Assembly (NCBI GenBank): GCA_027022775.1
Contig: JALVXO010000149.1
Span: 1-36,556 of the forward strand
Reading direction: 5' to 3'
DNA length: 36,556 nucleotides
Origin: Campylobacteraceae bacterium
GTDB taxonomy: Bacteria > Campylobacterota > Campylobacteria > Campylobacterales > Sulfurovaceae
In this document: positions 7,979-18,170 of the stretch, in pieces
How positions within the stretch are numbered: position 1 is the stretch's first letter
Layout of the letters: the number at the start of each line of letters is the position of its first letter
Made by a program: the position numbers and the translations under genes
The notes under the pieces: model-generated
The model's input: the letters and a program-made list of their open reading frames with translations, nothing else
Database searches by the model: none
What the model was told of the DNA's origin: nothing

Positions 7979-10900
7979 TTATCGGGTTTTTTCTGCTTTT
8001 AAAATGGTTAAAAGGTTTTCCCTCTCAAGAGGGGTCATTTTTTTATCGATTATTTCGCTTGCAGTGATATTTGGGTTTGGCTTATACCATGGCATCTCTT
8101 TAAAAATTTTGGTTAACTCTTTATCTTTAAATACCAATCCATACCTTGCAATAAGGGAGTTTCGTAAAATTCTTAAATCCCTTTTGCTGTATTTTTTCAA
8201 ATCTGCTTCGGTAAGTTTTCTCACTTTGACCCTGTAAAAATCGGCAAGCACCAAACTGCCGCCGCACCGTTTTTTCTCTTCGTTTAAAAGCGCTAATACA
8301 TTTTTTTTCTGCATTGCAGAGAGTTTTGCAAAAGCTGCGCTGGAACTGCTTATTTTTGGCTTATACCATTTAAACCGGCTAAAGAGTTTATGCAGGCTTG
8401 GATTTGTTTTTGAAAAATCAAGCCCGATTTGAGCAAAAATGCCGTTTCTTAAATGGTTAAGCTCAATAACGCTGTATCGGCTCAAATCGCCGGCTGGATA
8501 GTTAAACAGCTTTACATAATCCTCTCCGTTTAAAGTTTGATTGTTTTCGCTGTTGGAAGATGCGCTGTTTTGCACTTCGCTGGCAGCTGGCGCAATCTCT
8601 TTTTTAATTTCAACTCTTACATTGTTAATTTTGCTCACACCCCTGTATCGCGGCTTATACATATCTTCAATCAGCGCTGGAGGATAAATATAATCACCCA
8701 GAGTAACAGCCCTGGCTATATAAGCGGCTTTAAAAGCGCTGCCGGCTTTAGGCGTTTTTAATGCGGCAATAAATCTGTCGTCTCTGTAGCTAGAAGAGAT
8801 TTTTTCTGATAAACCGTTAAGCCACTTAAGCGAAGCGGTTTCATCAAATCCGCTGATATCAGGATTTTCCAGCTCTAAACCGGCAGGCAGGAAATCAATA
8901 ATTACAGGGTTTTTAATCATATTGTCATTTATTTTCCCCTCAATGACAACCACAACTCTCTGGTTTTTGGCAATTTGAGCCGGGTCTATTTTTTTGCCGT
9001 TTAGGGTGTAAACAGTTTTGTAAATCTCAAAACCGTTATTTTGCGCCTGGTTAAACCCTTTTACAGAAGGTGTTCCTATAAAGCTTAAACTGTACCAAAC
9101 CCCTTCATCGGCTCTATTGGTAACAATAGGAATTTCGTCTGCACTTTTAGAAACAATTACTAAAGGTTTGTTAGAGTTGTAAACTTTATTGTCAACTAGT
9201 AAATTGAGTTTTGCCGCTTTTATTTCAACAGCTTTTACAGCTCTTAAAATTTGGCTCATCTCTTGAGTGCTTAAATATTTTTTATCTTTTAAATCCAGCG
9301 CTAAATCTACAAAAACAGTTTTTGCCATAGCATCAAATCCTGCCTCTTTTAAAAGCACAATCAGCGCTGCTTTATCCCTTAAAGAGCCTCCGTAATTTAA
9401 ATATCCGCTTTTATTTAAATTATCTTTTGCCAGGCTGAATATCTCTTTTGCTCTCTTTTTTTCTCCTGCAGATGCAAGCGCTGCAGCTATGTGTCCCCAG
9501 CCAAGGGCGCTGTTTATTATAGGTTTGGATGTATGGATATCAACATAATTATTGGCATAATAATTTATCTCGCTTGTTAAAATTTTGCCGTTTCTTGCCA
9601 GTACATAAAGGGCATAAGCATCCGCTTCGTGTTCGCTGCCCCATTTGTCGAGGCTGTTTTGCAGCCAATTGAGCCCCTCTTTTATGTTTTGTGCAGGAAT
9701 ATCATACCCCTTTGCCTTTGCCCTTGTTAAGAAGTCTAAAACATAAGCGGTAATCCATTTAGAAGATTTGCTATCGCGCCATAAGCCAAAAGAGCCGTCC
9801 TCTTTTTGCAGGTAAAGCAGTCTCTCTATTGCGCTTGTAACAATATTTTTATCAAACTCCGTTTTTGCATCTAAAAATGGAAAAGCCCTGCTTGTTGTCT
9901 GTTCTGCGCATCTGCAGCAGTACTCTATTAGTTCTTCTTTAATGGAGTTTGCAGGAATTAGAGGTGTTGAAGAGATTTTAAGTTTTAACTTTGCAATATC
10001 GTTCCAGTTGTCAGCATCTATTAAATTTTTAGCAATTAAAGAGTCTCCTTTGTCCAAAATTCCGATTTTTCTGGCATAATTTTGAGGATAAGGGGATCTT
10101 ACAGCCAGTTTGAACTCTCTGCTGGCAACCGGTTTTGAATTTTTATATACAGTTATTTTTAATGAGCCGTTTTCTATTTTAACTGCTTTAATAGGTATAA
10201 GCTTTATAAGATTTTTTCCGTTATAAGTGTATTTAAACTGTCCAAGTTCGCTTTTTATGCCGCCTGTGCTTTCAATTTTAAAAATATACTCCCCATTTTT
10301 TATATTTTTATCAAATTTTGCGCTTAATGTAACTGTGCTTTGGTCCCCTTTTGCTAAAAAGCGCGGCATATACGCTTCTAGAGAGATGGGGTCTTTTACA
10401 ACAGTTTCACTGCTTGCGCTCCCGACCCTCTTTTTGCTCCAGGCAACCGCTGCTATTTTGAGAGTTCCTTGGAAAGATGGTATTTTAAATTTTATACTGG
10501 CTTTGCCGTTACTGTCAAATTTTACAGTTTCGCTGCAAAGAGCCACAACCTCTCTTTGGTTTACAGTTACATTCTTATTTGCTTCATTTGCCAGCTCATC
10601 TCCGGCTCCGACATCAAATTCTCCGTGTTCGCCTACTGCTTTTATTAAATTTGAATAGACATCTCTTAATTTTACACCCAGGCTTTTTTTGCCAAAAAAG
10701 TAAGCAGCAGGGTTTGGCGTTTTATATCCGGTAAGGTTTAAAACCCCTTTATCTACAGCAAAAACAGTTACATAGCTTAATTCGTTTTTTGCTTTTTTAG
10801 ATTCTAAACCGATTTTTAAAACGGTGTTTGATTTTACTCTTTTGGGCGCTGTTAATTTTAAATCTATAATTTTTTGAGGGTCGTTTATAGATATATGGGC

Positions 10901-13282
10901 TACGCCGACTGCCCTGTTTGCACCAAGTTTTTTACTCTGCGCCCTAAATGCGCTTGCTAAAATATAAACATCGCTTCCCCACTCTTTTTTAATTTTAAAG
11001 CTGGCTGTTAATTTTTTCCCTTTTTGGGCTTTAAGCTCTTTTCTTTCTAATATTTTGCTGTTTGCAATAAAAATTTCTACCGGTCCGCTGAATTTAGGCG
11101 TTATACTTACCTTTACCTCGCTTTTGGGCAGATACTCTTTTTTGTCTGTGGCTATTGGCAGTCTGTCCGGCGAGGCTTTAGAAGCGCTCTCATCATATCC
11201 GACGCTAAATCTGTAACTGCTTATATCTCCATCATCATCGCTTATCTCCAGGCGGTAAGTTCCCCAGTCTAATTTATTTAAAACAAACTGTGTTGGCTTA
11301 TCTTTTACTATAAGTTCGCCTTTAGTCATCTCTGTATAATCGCTGTATGTTTCATAATACTCCCACTCACCCTCTTCATTTCGCTCCCAATTCCACTCTA
11401 TCTCTTCTTCTACAAGCCTATAGTGCAGTTTTTTGCCTGCTGCTTTGCCGTTTTTTAGGTAAACTATATCAAAAACAGCATTTGCATCCAAATCTATGCT
11501 GTCATATTCAAATTTGGGTTTAATGCCTATATATCCGGGTTTATCATCATAAAAAACATTGAAATGCTCACTCACTTCCCTTCCGCCCGGTTCCATTACA
11601 GAGATTTTAATATAAGCAGAAACCGGAGCAGAGCTGTAAGTGTTGCTTTGCAGTTTTATTGGCAAAACAATAGTGCCGTTTTCATCACCCTCAAAATTTT
11701 TATCGGCAGCATGGTAATTTTTAAACTCTTCATCCACTTTGCCAAAATGGTAATTTTTATATTTTTTAAATGGATTTTTGCTTTTTTTCAAAATAACACT
11801 GTATTCGCCTTTTGGTTTTTTTAACGGGTCTTTGGTTAAATATCTGGCAACGGCTTTAATTTTAAACTCTTGATTGGGTTTAATAATATCTGGCTTTTGC
11901 AAAACCTTTACCTCTATTTTTGGAGGGATAAAATCTTCCAGCAAAAAGCTAAATTGCGCAAGGGGTTTGTCTTTGCCGGCATAAATTTCTATTTTGTATC
12001 TTCCGGTTTGAGAGTTTTTGCCAAGTTTAAAAACCCCTTTAAGAAAACCCAAAGAGTCTGTAGCTGCAGCGTAGCTTTTGTGCTCTTTCTCTTTTGGGTC
12101 AATCAGTTTTACGCTCAAATTAAGATTTTTAACCGCTCTGCCCAAAGAGTCTCTAACAAGCAGATAAAACGGAACGCTCTCTCCCGGTTTAAAAATGGAG
12201 CGGCTGCTGAAAATAAAACCGTCATATTTTCCGTGCACTTTTCGTCCGCCGACCCCTCTGTCGGTTAAATCCAGTTCTCCTCTGGAAAAATCCAATACAG
12301 TAAAATCTCCATTTTCCCCGTAAGCGTAAATCGCTTTGGGTTTTAAACCTTTTTTGCCGTTTAAAAACTCTTTTTTAAAAAAAGCGTAACCGTTTTTTGT
12401 TACTGCTGTTGCCAAAGTTTCATTATTTTTAGAAATAAGCTCCAGCTTTACTCCATTATATGCTGTTGCATTAGAGAGGTGCTTGGCAAAAATATGCAAA
12501 CCCTCTTGGCCTTCTGCACTGAAAAGCCCGATATCAGAAACCATAAACCACTGTGTATCGTTATCCCACATATCGGGCTTGCCGTTTTCGTTAAAATTCA
12601 TCGCAACCAGAATGTAAACGCCTGGTTTTAAATTTTTTAAATATTTTCCTACCGGAATTGCCGTGGTTTTTGGCACATTCTTTTTGTAATTTTTGATTTT
12701 TAAAGTTTTTTTCCATAGCAGATAACCGTCTTGGTTTTCTATATTATAAAGCTCATCAGAATAGGGTTTTCTAAACAAACCGTATCTATTTAGCATACCG
12801 ACTAAATTGTTTCTGTTTACCCGGTATAAATTAACTGCAAGCTTATCAATATTCATTGTCTCTATAGGAATAGATATATCCCCTTTGGATGGCAGTATAT
12901 AACCTTTGTCTTTAAAATTGAAGTAAGGCTCTAAATCGCCGGTTTTAAGGGTAAAACTGTAAGTTTTATCCAGAGATAAATCTCCCAGAGGAATATTTTT
13001 ATTTATTGTTACTTTATACTCTTTTTGAGGTTTTAACCCCTCAATGCAGATAGAATCGTATAAAAGTTTCACATTAAAATAGTCTTGGGGTATAATTTTT
13101 ATATATTTTTTTGCTTTAATTCCATTTGTAGCATCAAAATACCTGTCTACACGGGCGCAGATTGAAGTGCTTGAACTATTGCTTTTTGTATATGTTCTTA
13201 CTATTTTTAAAGGTATTGCATCTGCAAAAAGCATAGAAAAACTAAATAAAAACAGAATAAACAGTTTGCCAGCCCGCTTCAT
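7979..13282 (-). CDS. Bacterial alpha-2-macroglobulin (YfhM-like) with intact thioester motif and two C-terminal YARHG-like repeats
   Basis: Likely start at 13282 (MKRAGKLFILFLFSFSMLFADA, signal peptide, preceded by GGGGGA). CAEQTTSRAFPF thioester, MG2-type segment (IFSSRSIFKPGESVPFYLLVRD), TED-type helices. The track's upstream start (13345) is less likely. Confidence 0.9.
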   Translation of the reverse strand: MKRAGKLFILFLFSFSMLFADAIPLKIVRTYTKSNSSSTSICARVDRYFDATNGIKAKKYIKIIPQDYFNVKLLYDSICIEGLKPQKEYKVTINKNIPLGDLSLDKTYSFTLKTGDLEPYFNFKDKGYILPSKGDISIPIETMNIDKLAVNLYRVNRNNLVGMLNRYGLFRKPYSDELYNIENQDGYLLWKKTLKIKNYKKNVPKTTAIPVGKYLKNLKPGVYILVAMNFNENGKPDMWDNDTQWFMVSDIGLFSAEGQEGLHIFAKHLSNATAYNGVKLELISKNNETLATAVTKNGYAFFKKEFLNGKKGLKPKAIYAYGENGDFTVLDFSRGELDLTDRGVGGRKVHGKYDGFIFSSRSIFKPGESVPFYLLVRDSLGRAVKNLNLSVKLIDPKEKEHKSYAAATDSLGFLKGVFKLGKNSQTGRYKIEIYAGKDKPLAQFSFLLEDFIPPKIEVKVLQKPDIIKPNQEFKIKAVARYLTKDPLKKPKGEYSVILKKSKNPFKKYKNYHFGKVDEEFKNYHAADKNFEGDENGTIVLPIKLQSNTYSSAPVSAYIKISVMEPGGREVSEHFNVFYDDKPGYIGIKPKFEYDSIDLDANAVFDIVYLKNGKAAGKKLHYRLVEEEIEWNWERNEEGEWEYYETYSDYTEMTKGELIVKDKPTQFVLNKLDWGTYRLEISDDDGDISSYRFSVGYDESASKASPDRLPIATDKKEYLPKSEVKVSITPKFSGPVEIFIANSKILERKELKAQKGKKLTASFKIKKEWGSDVYILASAFRAQSKKLGANRAVGVAHISINDPQKIIDLKLTAPKRVKSNTVLKIGLESKKAKNELSYVTVFAVDKGVLNLTGYKTPNPAAYFFGKKSLGVKLRDVYSNLIKAVGEHGEFDVGAGDELANEANKNVTVNQREVVALCSETVKFDSNGKASIKFKIPSFQGTLKIAAVAWSKKRVGSASSETVVKDPISLEAYMPRFLAKGDQSTVTLSAKFDKNIKNGEYIFKIESTGGIKSELGQFKYTYNGKNLIKLIPIKAVKIENGSLKITVYKNSKPVASREFKLAVRSPYPQNYARKIGILDKGDSLIAKNLIDADNWNDIAKLKLKISSTPLIPANSIKEELIEYCCRCAEQTTSRAFPFLDAKTEFDKNIVTSAIERLLYLQKEDGSFGLWRDSKSSKWITAYVLDFLTRAKAKGYDIPAQNIKEGLNWLQNSLDKWGSEHEADAYALYVLARNGKILTSEINYYANNYVDIHTSKPIINSALGWGHIAAALASAGEKKRAKEIFSLAKDNLNKSGYLNYGGSLRDKAALIVLLKEAGFDAMAKTVFVDLALDLKDKKYLSTQEMSQILRAVKAVEIKAAKLNLLVDNKVYNSNKPLVIVSKSADEIPIVTNRADEGVWYSLSFIGTPSVKGFNQAQNNGFEIYKTVYTLNGKKIDPAQIAKNQRVVVVIEGKINDNMIKNPVIIDFLPAGLELENPDISGFDETASLKWLNGLSEKISSSYRDDRFIAALKTPKAGSAFKAAYIARAVTLGDYIYPPALIEDMYKPRYRGVSKINNVRVEIKKEIAPAASEVQNSASSNSENNQTLNGEDYVKLFNYPAGDLSRYSVIELNHLRNGIFAQIGLDFSKTNPSLHKLFSRFKWYKPKISSSSAAFAKLSAMQKKNVLALLNEEKKRCGGSLVLADFYRVKVRKLTEADLKKYSKRDLRILRNSLIARYGLVFKDKELTKIFKEMPWYKPNPNITASEIIDKKMTPLERENLLTILKAEKTR

Positions 13283-13406
13283 AAAATCCCCCTTAAACTG
13301 TTTATAAAACAGCTTTTGGGTTATTATATCTTTTAATTGTGACATTTGTTAAATTTATTTCTAAAATATTAACTCTATTGCAAAGAAGGGCTGTTTATTG
13401 CCGGAT

Positions 13407-14156
13407 TTAAAAGCTGTTTTTTATACCCAAAGGGCATTCGGTTTTGTTGCTGTATAGTGTTTTTCCGTTTTTTGAAGCATTATTTTCGTAATAGAAACAC
13501 TCTAAATAGTTTTTAGCCGGATTTGATAAAATTTTATAAAACCCTTTTGGCACTGCTATTTTGTCTTCTCCTATATATTTTGGATTATCCGGATAAATTA
13601 CAACATTTGCAACCTCTATTTCGCCTAAAATTACCGCCTCTTTTCTGGCATGCTCTTCCGCTTTTTCCCACTGCTCTCTGTTTACAGTTTCATCTTGCGG
13701 TATTATGTTTGCAAGAGAGTAGGTTGCCTCTAAACTCTCTTTACTCCAGTCAAAAGCGGCATCGGGCGCTAAATGGCCTCTGTCGTATCCGCTTCCGGTA
13801 TAATCGTAATATTGCGCCCTGTATTCTTGCGGCAGAGCCTCTTCTGCATAAAATTTTGGGCGCTCTTTTATATTTAACTCATTTACCAAATCGCCCTCTA
13901 ATTTGTAAACTACGCTTTTTGCAGCTTTATAACTGTAACTGTAGCAAATTTTAAAATAAACTTTGTCTATTATCTGGTCGCAGCTGCTGTTGATATATTT
14001 AGATTCTAAAGTTTCTTGAGGCTCATCCGGTTTTTCTGCACTGTAAGCGCTGTTGTTTACTTTAGGTGGCTTATATGTGTCATACTCTTTGCCGCCAATA
14101 TTGCACGATGTTAATATTAACCCAATAAAAGATAATAAAATGAAAGCTCTCTTCAT
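13407..14156 (-). CDS. Exported DNA/RNA non-specific endonuclease (NUC family), lipoprotein
   Basis: 249 aa; lipobox LILTSC; YDRGHLAPDAAFDWS (DRGH catalytic motif) and LANIIPQDETVNREQWE. Confidence 0.9.
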   Translation of the reverse strand: MKRAFILLSFIGLILTSCNIGGKEYDTYKPPKVNNSAYSAEKPDEPQETLESKYINSSCDQIIDKVYFKICYSYSYKAAKSVVYKLEGDLVNELNIKERPKFYAEEALPQEYRAQYYDYTGSGYDRGHLAPDAAFDWSKESLEATYSLANIIPQDETVNREQWEKAEEHARKEAVILGEIEVANVVIYPDNPKYIGEDKIAVPKGFYKILSNPAKNYLECFYYENNASKNGKTLYSNKTECPLGIKNSF

Positions 14157-14259
14157 ATAAAAACCTTAAGGAACATAAATTTAACAAGGATATAATATCA
14201 TATTTTGAATATAATTACCTTGATATCTATAAAAAATACATTATTTATCAATTTTGTGG

Positions 14260-15435
14260 TTAATTTCTGCTATTTAAAAGAAAAAGAAAATTGGCAATTT
14301 TATATGCAGCAGGGGCGCACTTTTTATGATTTAGCCGTAAATCGGTTTTGCTGTTTTGTGTAATAAATGGTTCTACCGGAATAAGTTTTACATCGGATAC
14401 AAAAAGATAATTTTTAAAAATATCAGCAGCTGCCGCAGAAAGCTGGTATGGAACAGCATCATCGCCTATACAGTGTAAAAATCTAATTGAAGAGCCGGGT
14501 ATAAAATCAATTGCGCTGTTTTCTTTTAAAGCTTCTTGAAATTTTGAATCTTGATAGTTTGAGATAAATGAGCTTTTAAAAAGCCCCTTCTCTCCGGAAA
14601 TTTTTTTAGGCAGGCTGTTATCTATGTAATTTTTAAGATGCTTTCCATTAAAAAGTTTTTGGGTTTTAAAAAGCGTGTAACTGCTTAAAATATCAGATAT
14701 ATCAAGATGGTACGCTTTTGCATAAGAGAGAGCAACTGCAGTTATTATGGAGGGTTTTTCTATTTTTTTATTTTTTAAAACCTCTTTTGCAACAGGTTCT
14801 AAAAAATATATTCCTGCAATAGGGATTGTCAATTTTATATTAATACCGCTCTTTTCCAGCTCTTCCAGGGCGCTTAAGGCTACAAAGCCGCCTTCGCTGT
14901 AACCGGTTAAAAAAATCTTTTTTATCTTTATTTGATTTAATTTAAGAAATTCCAAAGCAGCCAGTGTAAAATCTTTAACTGCTGCAGCGTTTTCCTTTTT
15001 GATAAAATATAAGTGTTTTCTTCTTGCGGATACTCCAAAGCCAATATAGTCCGGTTCTATTGTAATAAATCCGCTTTTTGCGCTAAAAATAGGAGCCGCA
15101 GTAAGAGGCTGTTTTTCTGTTGGGGCTTTTGCATTTAAAAAAATTGTCGGGTGGCAATTTATAACCAGATTAAAGCTTTTTCTCTTCTTTAAAGGTATAG
15201 ATACAGCGCCGCTAGCATTTATATCATTACCGTTAAAATCTTTGGTTTTGTAAATTATTTTGTAAACTTTGTAACTATAATTTACATGACGGTTTATATA
15301 GCGGTTCTTTGGGATAATATTTGATATCTCTTTTTTATTTAAACTATAAAGCAAAGAGCCGTCTATTAATCTGCTCTCTTTGTTGCACCCCTCAAATATA
15401 AAAATGACAGAAATCCATAAAAAAATCTTTTTCAT
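14260..15435 (-). CDS. Alpha/beta-hydrolase lipoprotein (secretory-lipase/prolyl-oligopeptidase-like)
   Basis: 391 aa; lipobox-like IFEGC; nucleophile elbow GYSEGGF; ASGAVSIPLKK; late HCIGDDAVPYQLS segment fitting the Asp position. Confidence 0.75.
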   Translation of the reverse strand: MKKIFLWISVIFIFEGCNKESRLIDGSLLYSLNKKEISNIIPKNRYINRHVNYSYKVYKIIYKTKDFNGNDINASGAVSIPLKKRKSFNLVINCHPTIFLNAKAPTEKQPLTAAPIFSAKSGFITIEPDYIGFGVSARRKHLYFIKKENAAAVKDFTLAALEFLKLNQIKIKKIFLTGYSEGGFVALSALEELEKSGINIKLTIPIAGIYFLEPVAKEVLKNKKIEKPSIITAVALSYAKAYHLDISDILSSYTLFKTQKLFNGKHLKNYIDNSLPKKISGEKGLFKSSFISNYQDSKFQEALKENSAIDFIPGSSIRFLHCIGDDAVPYQLSAAAADIFKNYLFVSDVKLIPVEPFITQNSKTDLRLNHKKCAPAAYKIANFLFLLNSRN

Positions 15436-15550
15436 GCAATATCCTTTATAAAGAATATTACAGAAAATTCACATAAATATTAAAAAATATAACAATTCGA
15501 AATATTTTTTAATATAATATTTCAGAGATAACTATTTAAAAAGCAAGATT

Positions 15551-16426
15551 TTATGCGCCGAAGTAGATAGGTTTGTTAATTAATACCGCTGCGGTTAAAA
15601 GAGATACAGCAATTAAAAGAGCAGTATACTTTTTTAACTCATTTTTTATGCCTATATAGAGCGGCATAAAAAGAGCAGAAGTTATAAAAAGCGCTAAATA
15701 GAGATTTCTAACCCTCATACCTTCTGCATAATCCAAAAAGGTAATCAATATAGCTGTAAAAACTCCAAAAACTGCTTGAAGAAGATACGGTGACGGGGTG
15801 GTTTTAGGGTCTGTAAGCATAAAAAATATATAAACTATAAATGAGGTTGAGTAAAATTTTGTTAAAAAGTGTGTAAGTTCCCAATTTGGGTTGGTAGAGC
15901 CAATAATTAAATATTCCAGCAGTATATAAGAGAGTATAAAAGCTATAGGAATTATAAATCTGTTTGCCCTGTATAAAACCGAAACTGCCAGCAGCAGGGT
16001 TGTTAAAATGGCAGCATACCCCTGGTAACCAATCTGCCCCACCACAGGCAGAGCTTTTGGATAAAAAAGAGCAAGCGCTGCAACAACTGCAAAATTTGAA
16101 GGGTTAAAAATATGCCTCTTTTTAAAAAGAATTAATCTTTTTTGCAAAAGCGCAAGAGAGATTAAAATATAAGGGATATACCATTTCAGCCAGCCAAGCA
16201 TTAAAACAATCCCAAAAGATGTAACTGCTGATGAGAAAGGAAAAAATTTTATTTTCCGGTTAGGGTTTGCAAATTTAATTGCAGCAATTTCAAATATGGC
16301 TGCATAGAGCGCTAAAAAAAATATCTCTTGCCACTTTGCAAGAAGAGTCCCGTTTAATTGGGCAATGATTAAAAGAAGAATTAAATTGGCAAATTGCTGA
16401 AACTGGATATTTTTTAAAAAACTCAT
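15551..16426 (-). CDS. RnfD/NqrB-like integral membrane protein
   Basis: 291 aa, multiple TM helices; NPSNFAVVAALALFYPKALPVVGQIG and FMLTDPKTTPSPYLLQAVFGVFTAI. Confidence 0.75.
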   Translation of the reverse strand: MSFLKNIQFQQFANLILLLIIAQLNGTLLAKWQEIFFLALYAAIFEIAAIKFANPNRKIKFFPFSSAVTSFGIVLMLGWLKWYIPYILISLALLQKRLILFKKRHIFNPSNFAVVAALALFYPKALPVVGQIGYQGYAAILTTLLLAVSVLYRANRFIIPIAFILSYILLEYLIIGSTNPNWELTHFLTKFYSTSFIVYIFFMLTDPKTTPSPYLLQAVFGVFTAILITFLDYAEGMRVRNLYLALFITSALFMPLYIGIKNELKKYTALLIAVSLLTAAVLINKPIYFGA

Positions 16427-16510
16427 AAAGAAATAGTATAAAAATATTGCTTATGGGAAGATTTTTAGCAAAATGATATTTAAAAGTGGTATAATGCGAA
16501 CCAAATTTAG

Positions 16511-16585
16511 TGGTGACCCCTAGGAGACTCGAACTCCTGTGGCCAGGATGAAAACCTGGAATCCTAACCGCTAGATGAAGGGGCC
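16511..16585 (-). tRNA. tRNA-Glu (anticodon TTC)
   Basis: Minus strand GGCCCCTTCATCTAGCGGTTAGGATTCCAGGTTTTCATCCTGGCCACAGGAGTTCGAGTCTCCTAGGGGTCACCA: complete cloverleaf, loop TTTTCAT, encoded CCA. Confidence 0.97.
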
Positions 16586-16662
16586 AAGTTTTGAAGCCTT
16601 CATTTGAAGTGACGAAATTTTACTCTAACATTTCTTAAAAAACTTTTAAAAAAGGTAAAAAA

Positions 16663-17142
16663 ATGAAAAAAATTACTAAAATTTTGACAATTTCGGCTTC
16701 TTTATTTGCTGCAACAGCATGTGTAGGACCTCAGCCAGAGTATAAAACAAGCAACAGCAGCATGATTGTTTTTAAAACACCAACAGTTAAATATGCAGAC
16801 CAGGGTTTTATAAACAGGGCTTCGAGTGAGACAAAAGTAGAAATTTACAGCAACGGGCAGGCTGTTATGAGTTTAAGAATAACCCCAAGCCAAATTTGTA
16901 TGAGTTCTATGGAGTGTATGGATGCAAAAGAGTTTAACAGAAAAATTTTGCATGCAGAATATCCGGCAGATACACTTGAACATATTTTTAAAGGAGAAAA
17001 AATATTTAACGGAAAAGGTTTGCAAAATCTGCCGTCAGGATTTATTCAGCATATAGGTTCTATTACTTATAAAGTTTCAAACGGCAATATCAATTTTACA
17101 GACAGCAGCAACGGAGTAAAAATAAAAGTGGTAAAAATATAA
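16663..17142 (+). CDS. Hypothetical lipoprotein
   Basis: 159 aa; MKKITKILTISASLFAATAC lipoprotein signal; no recognised domain. Confidence 0.7.
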   Translation: MKKITKILTISASLFAATACVGPQPEYKTSNSSMIVFKTPTVKYADQGFINRASSETKVEIYSNGQAVMSLRITPSQICMSSMECMDAKEFNRKILHAEYPADTLEHIFKGEKIFNGKGLQNLPSGFIQHIGSITYKVSNGNINFTDSSNGVKIKVVKI

Positions 17143-17170
17143 CATAAATTTGACATAATTTAATAAAAAA

Positions 17171-17281
17171 TTAAGGTTTTATGGATATAATTACAATGCC
17201 AAAACGGTTGAAATATTTGGCAAAGAGAGAAACAATTTTTTCATGACTCTCCTCCGTAAAAGAACAGTCAATCCAATTCAT
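17171..17281 (-). pseudogene. Possible truncated GNAT acetyltransferase N-terminus
   Basis: GGGAGGAG then ATGAATTGGATTGAC... = MNWIDCSFTEESHEKIVSLFAKYFNRFGIVIISIKP*; the first ~22 aa resemble the start of phosphinothricin-type GNATs. Confidence 0.3.
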
Positions 17282-17302
17282 CTCCTCCCTTAAAATTTAA
17301 AC

Positions 17303-17326
17303 TAAGAGCCTTTGGCTCTTACTTTT
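17303..17326 (+). terminator. Probable Rho-independent terminator
   Basis: TAAGAGCC-ttt-GGCTCTTA followed by CTTTTTC on the plus strand. Confidence 0.6.
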
Positions 17327-17356
17327 TCTATAAGCTTTCTTGCAAAAAAAATCTAT

Positions 17357-18078
17357 TTATCTACATTTAATTTTTACTGGAAGATAAGGTATGTCAGGAT
17401 AACTTGCAAAATTTATATCATTTGCATTTATTACTTTATATGCTATGATATGATATTTCATAATTGATTTTGGGACAGTATAAAGAGTTTTATCTTTCAT
17501 CCAATACGAAAAGTCCACTTTAGCTGTGCAATTTTTAATCGCCAAACTTTCTATTTTATCTATATAAAGATTAGAATCTTTAATTAACTTAGCAAGCTTT
17601 CTATGGTAACTGTTAGAGACCTCTTTGAATGAGTCGGTTGAACTGTAAGTGAATATTTTTTTTACCTCTTTTGGTTGTTTGTTAAAATATTTTACAAAAT
17701 TTGGAAAAGCTACTATACCCTGAAAAGTTGAAACTTTAATAATATCACTTTTTGCAACTGCCTTTCTAAATGAAAATGTTTTATTATCTGTATAAAATCA
17801 TCCATAAATCGATTAAAGCTTAAATGTTGCATACAATTTGTATGTACCCAAATTATTTTTTCTTCATTGTTATTTAAATCGACAGCAACTTTGCATTTCT
17901 CATTAGAGCTTGCATTATTAAAACCAGCGACTTTATACTTATGATAAATTTTTGCATAATAGTTTATATATTTATTTTTAAAATGAGAAAATTCCACATT
18001 ATTATTGTTATTGCCTGAGCAGGATATATTCAATAGGAGTAAAAAAACTCCTAACCCCATTTTTTTTAAATCGCACAT
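17357..18078 (-). pseudogene. Frameshifted hypothetical lipoprotein gene (ORFs 17713..18078 and 17357..17545 plus upstream in-frame sequence)
   Basis: Adding one A to the minus-strand A4 run (plus 17779-17782) joins ...FMDDFIQIIK with TFSFRKAVAKSDIIKVSTFQGIVAFPNFVKYFNKQPKEVKKIFTYSSTDSFKEVSNSYHRKLAKLIKDSNLYIDKIESLAIKNCTAKVDF..., open through to the stop at 17357. Confidence 0.6.
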
Positions 18079-18121
18079 TTTTTAATCTTCTAATTCCATA
18101 AAATAGATAGCAATAGGGGAG

Positions 18122-18170
18122 GGTGATAATGATAACCTTTTTTGTTAATTTTTGTTATCGTTATCGCCTC
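18122..18170. repeat. ~49-bp hairpin repeat, copy A
   Basis: GGTGATAATGATAAC...GTTATCGTTATCGCC is self-complementary and aligns with the reverse complement of 18777-18824. Overlaps the 3' end of the ORF ending at 18145. Confidence 0.6.

Noticed and set aside
10227-12268. Plus-strand ORFs within the A2M gene
   Set aside because: Antisense shadows of a clearly coding gene; no RBS or recognisable domains.
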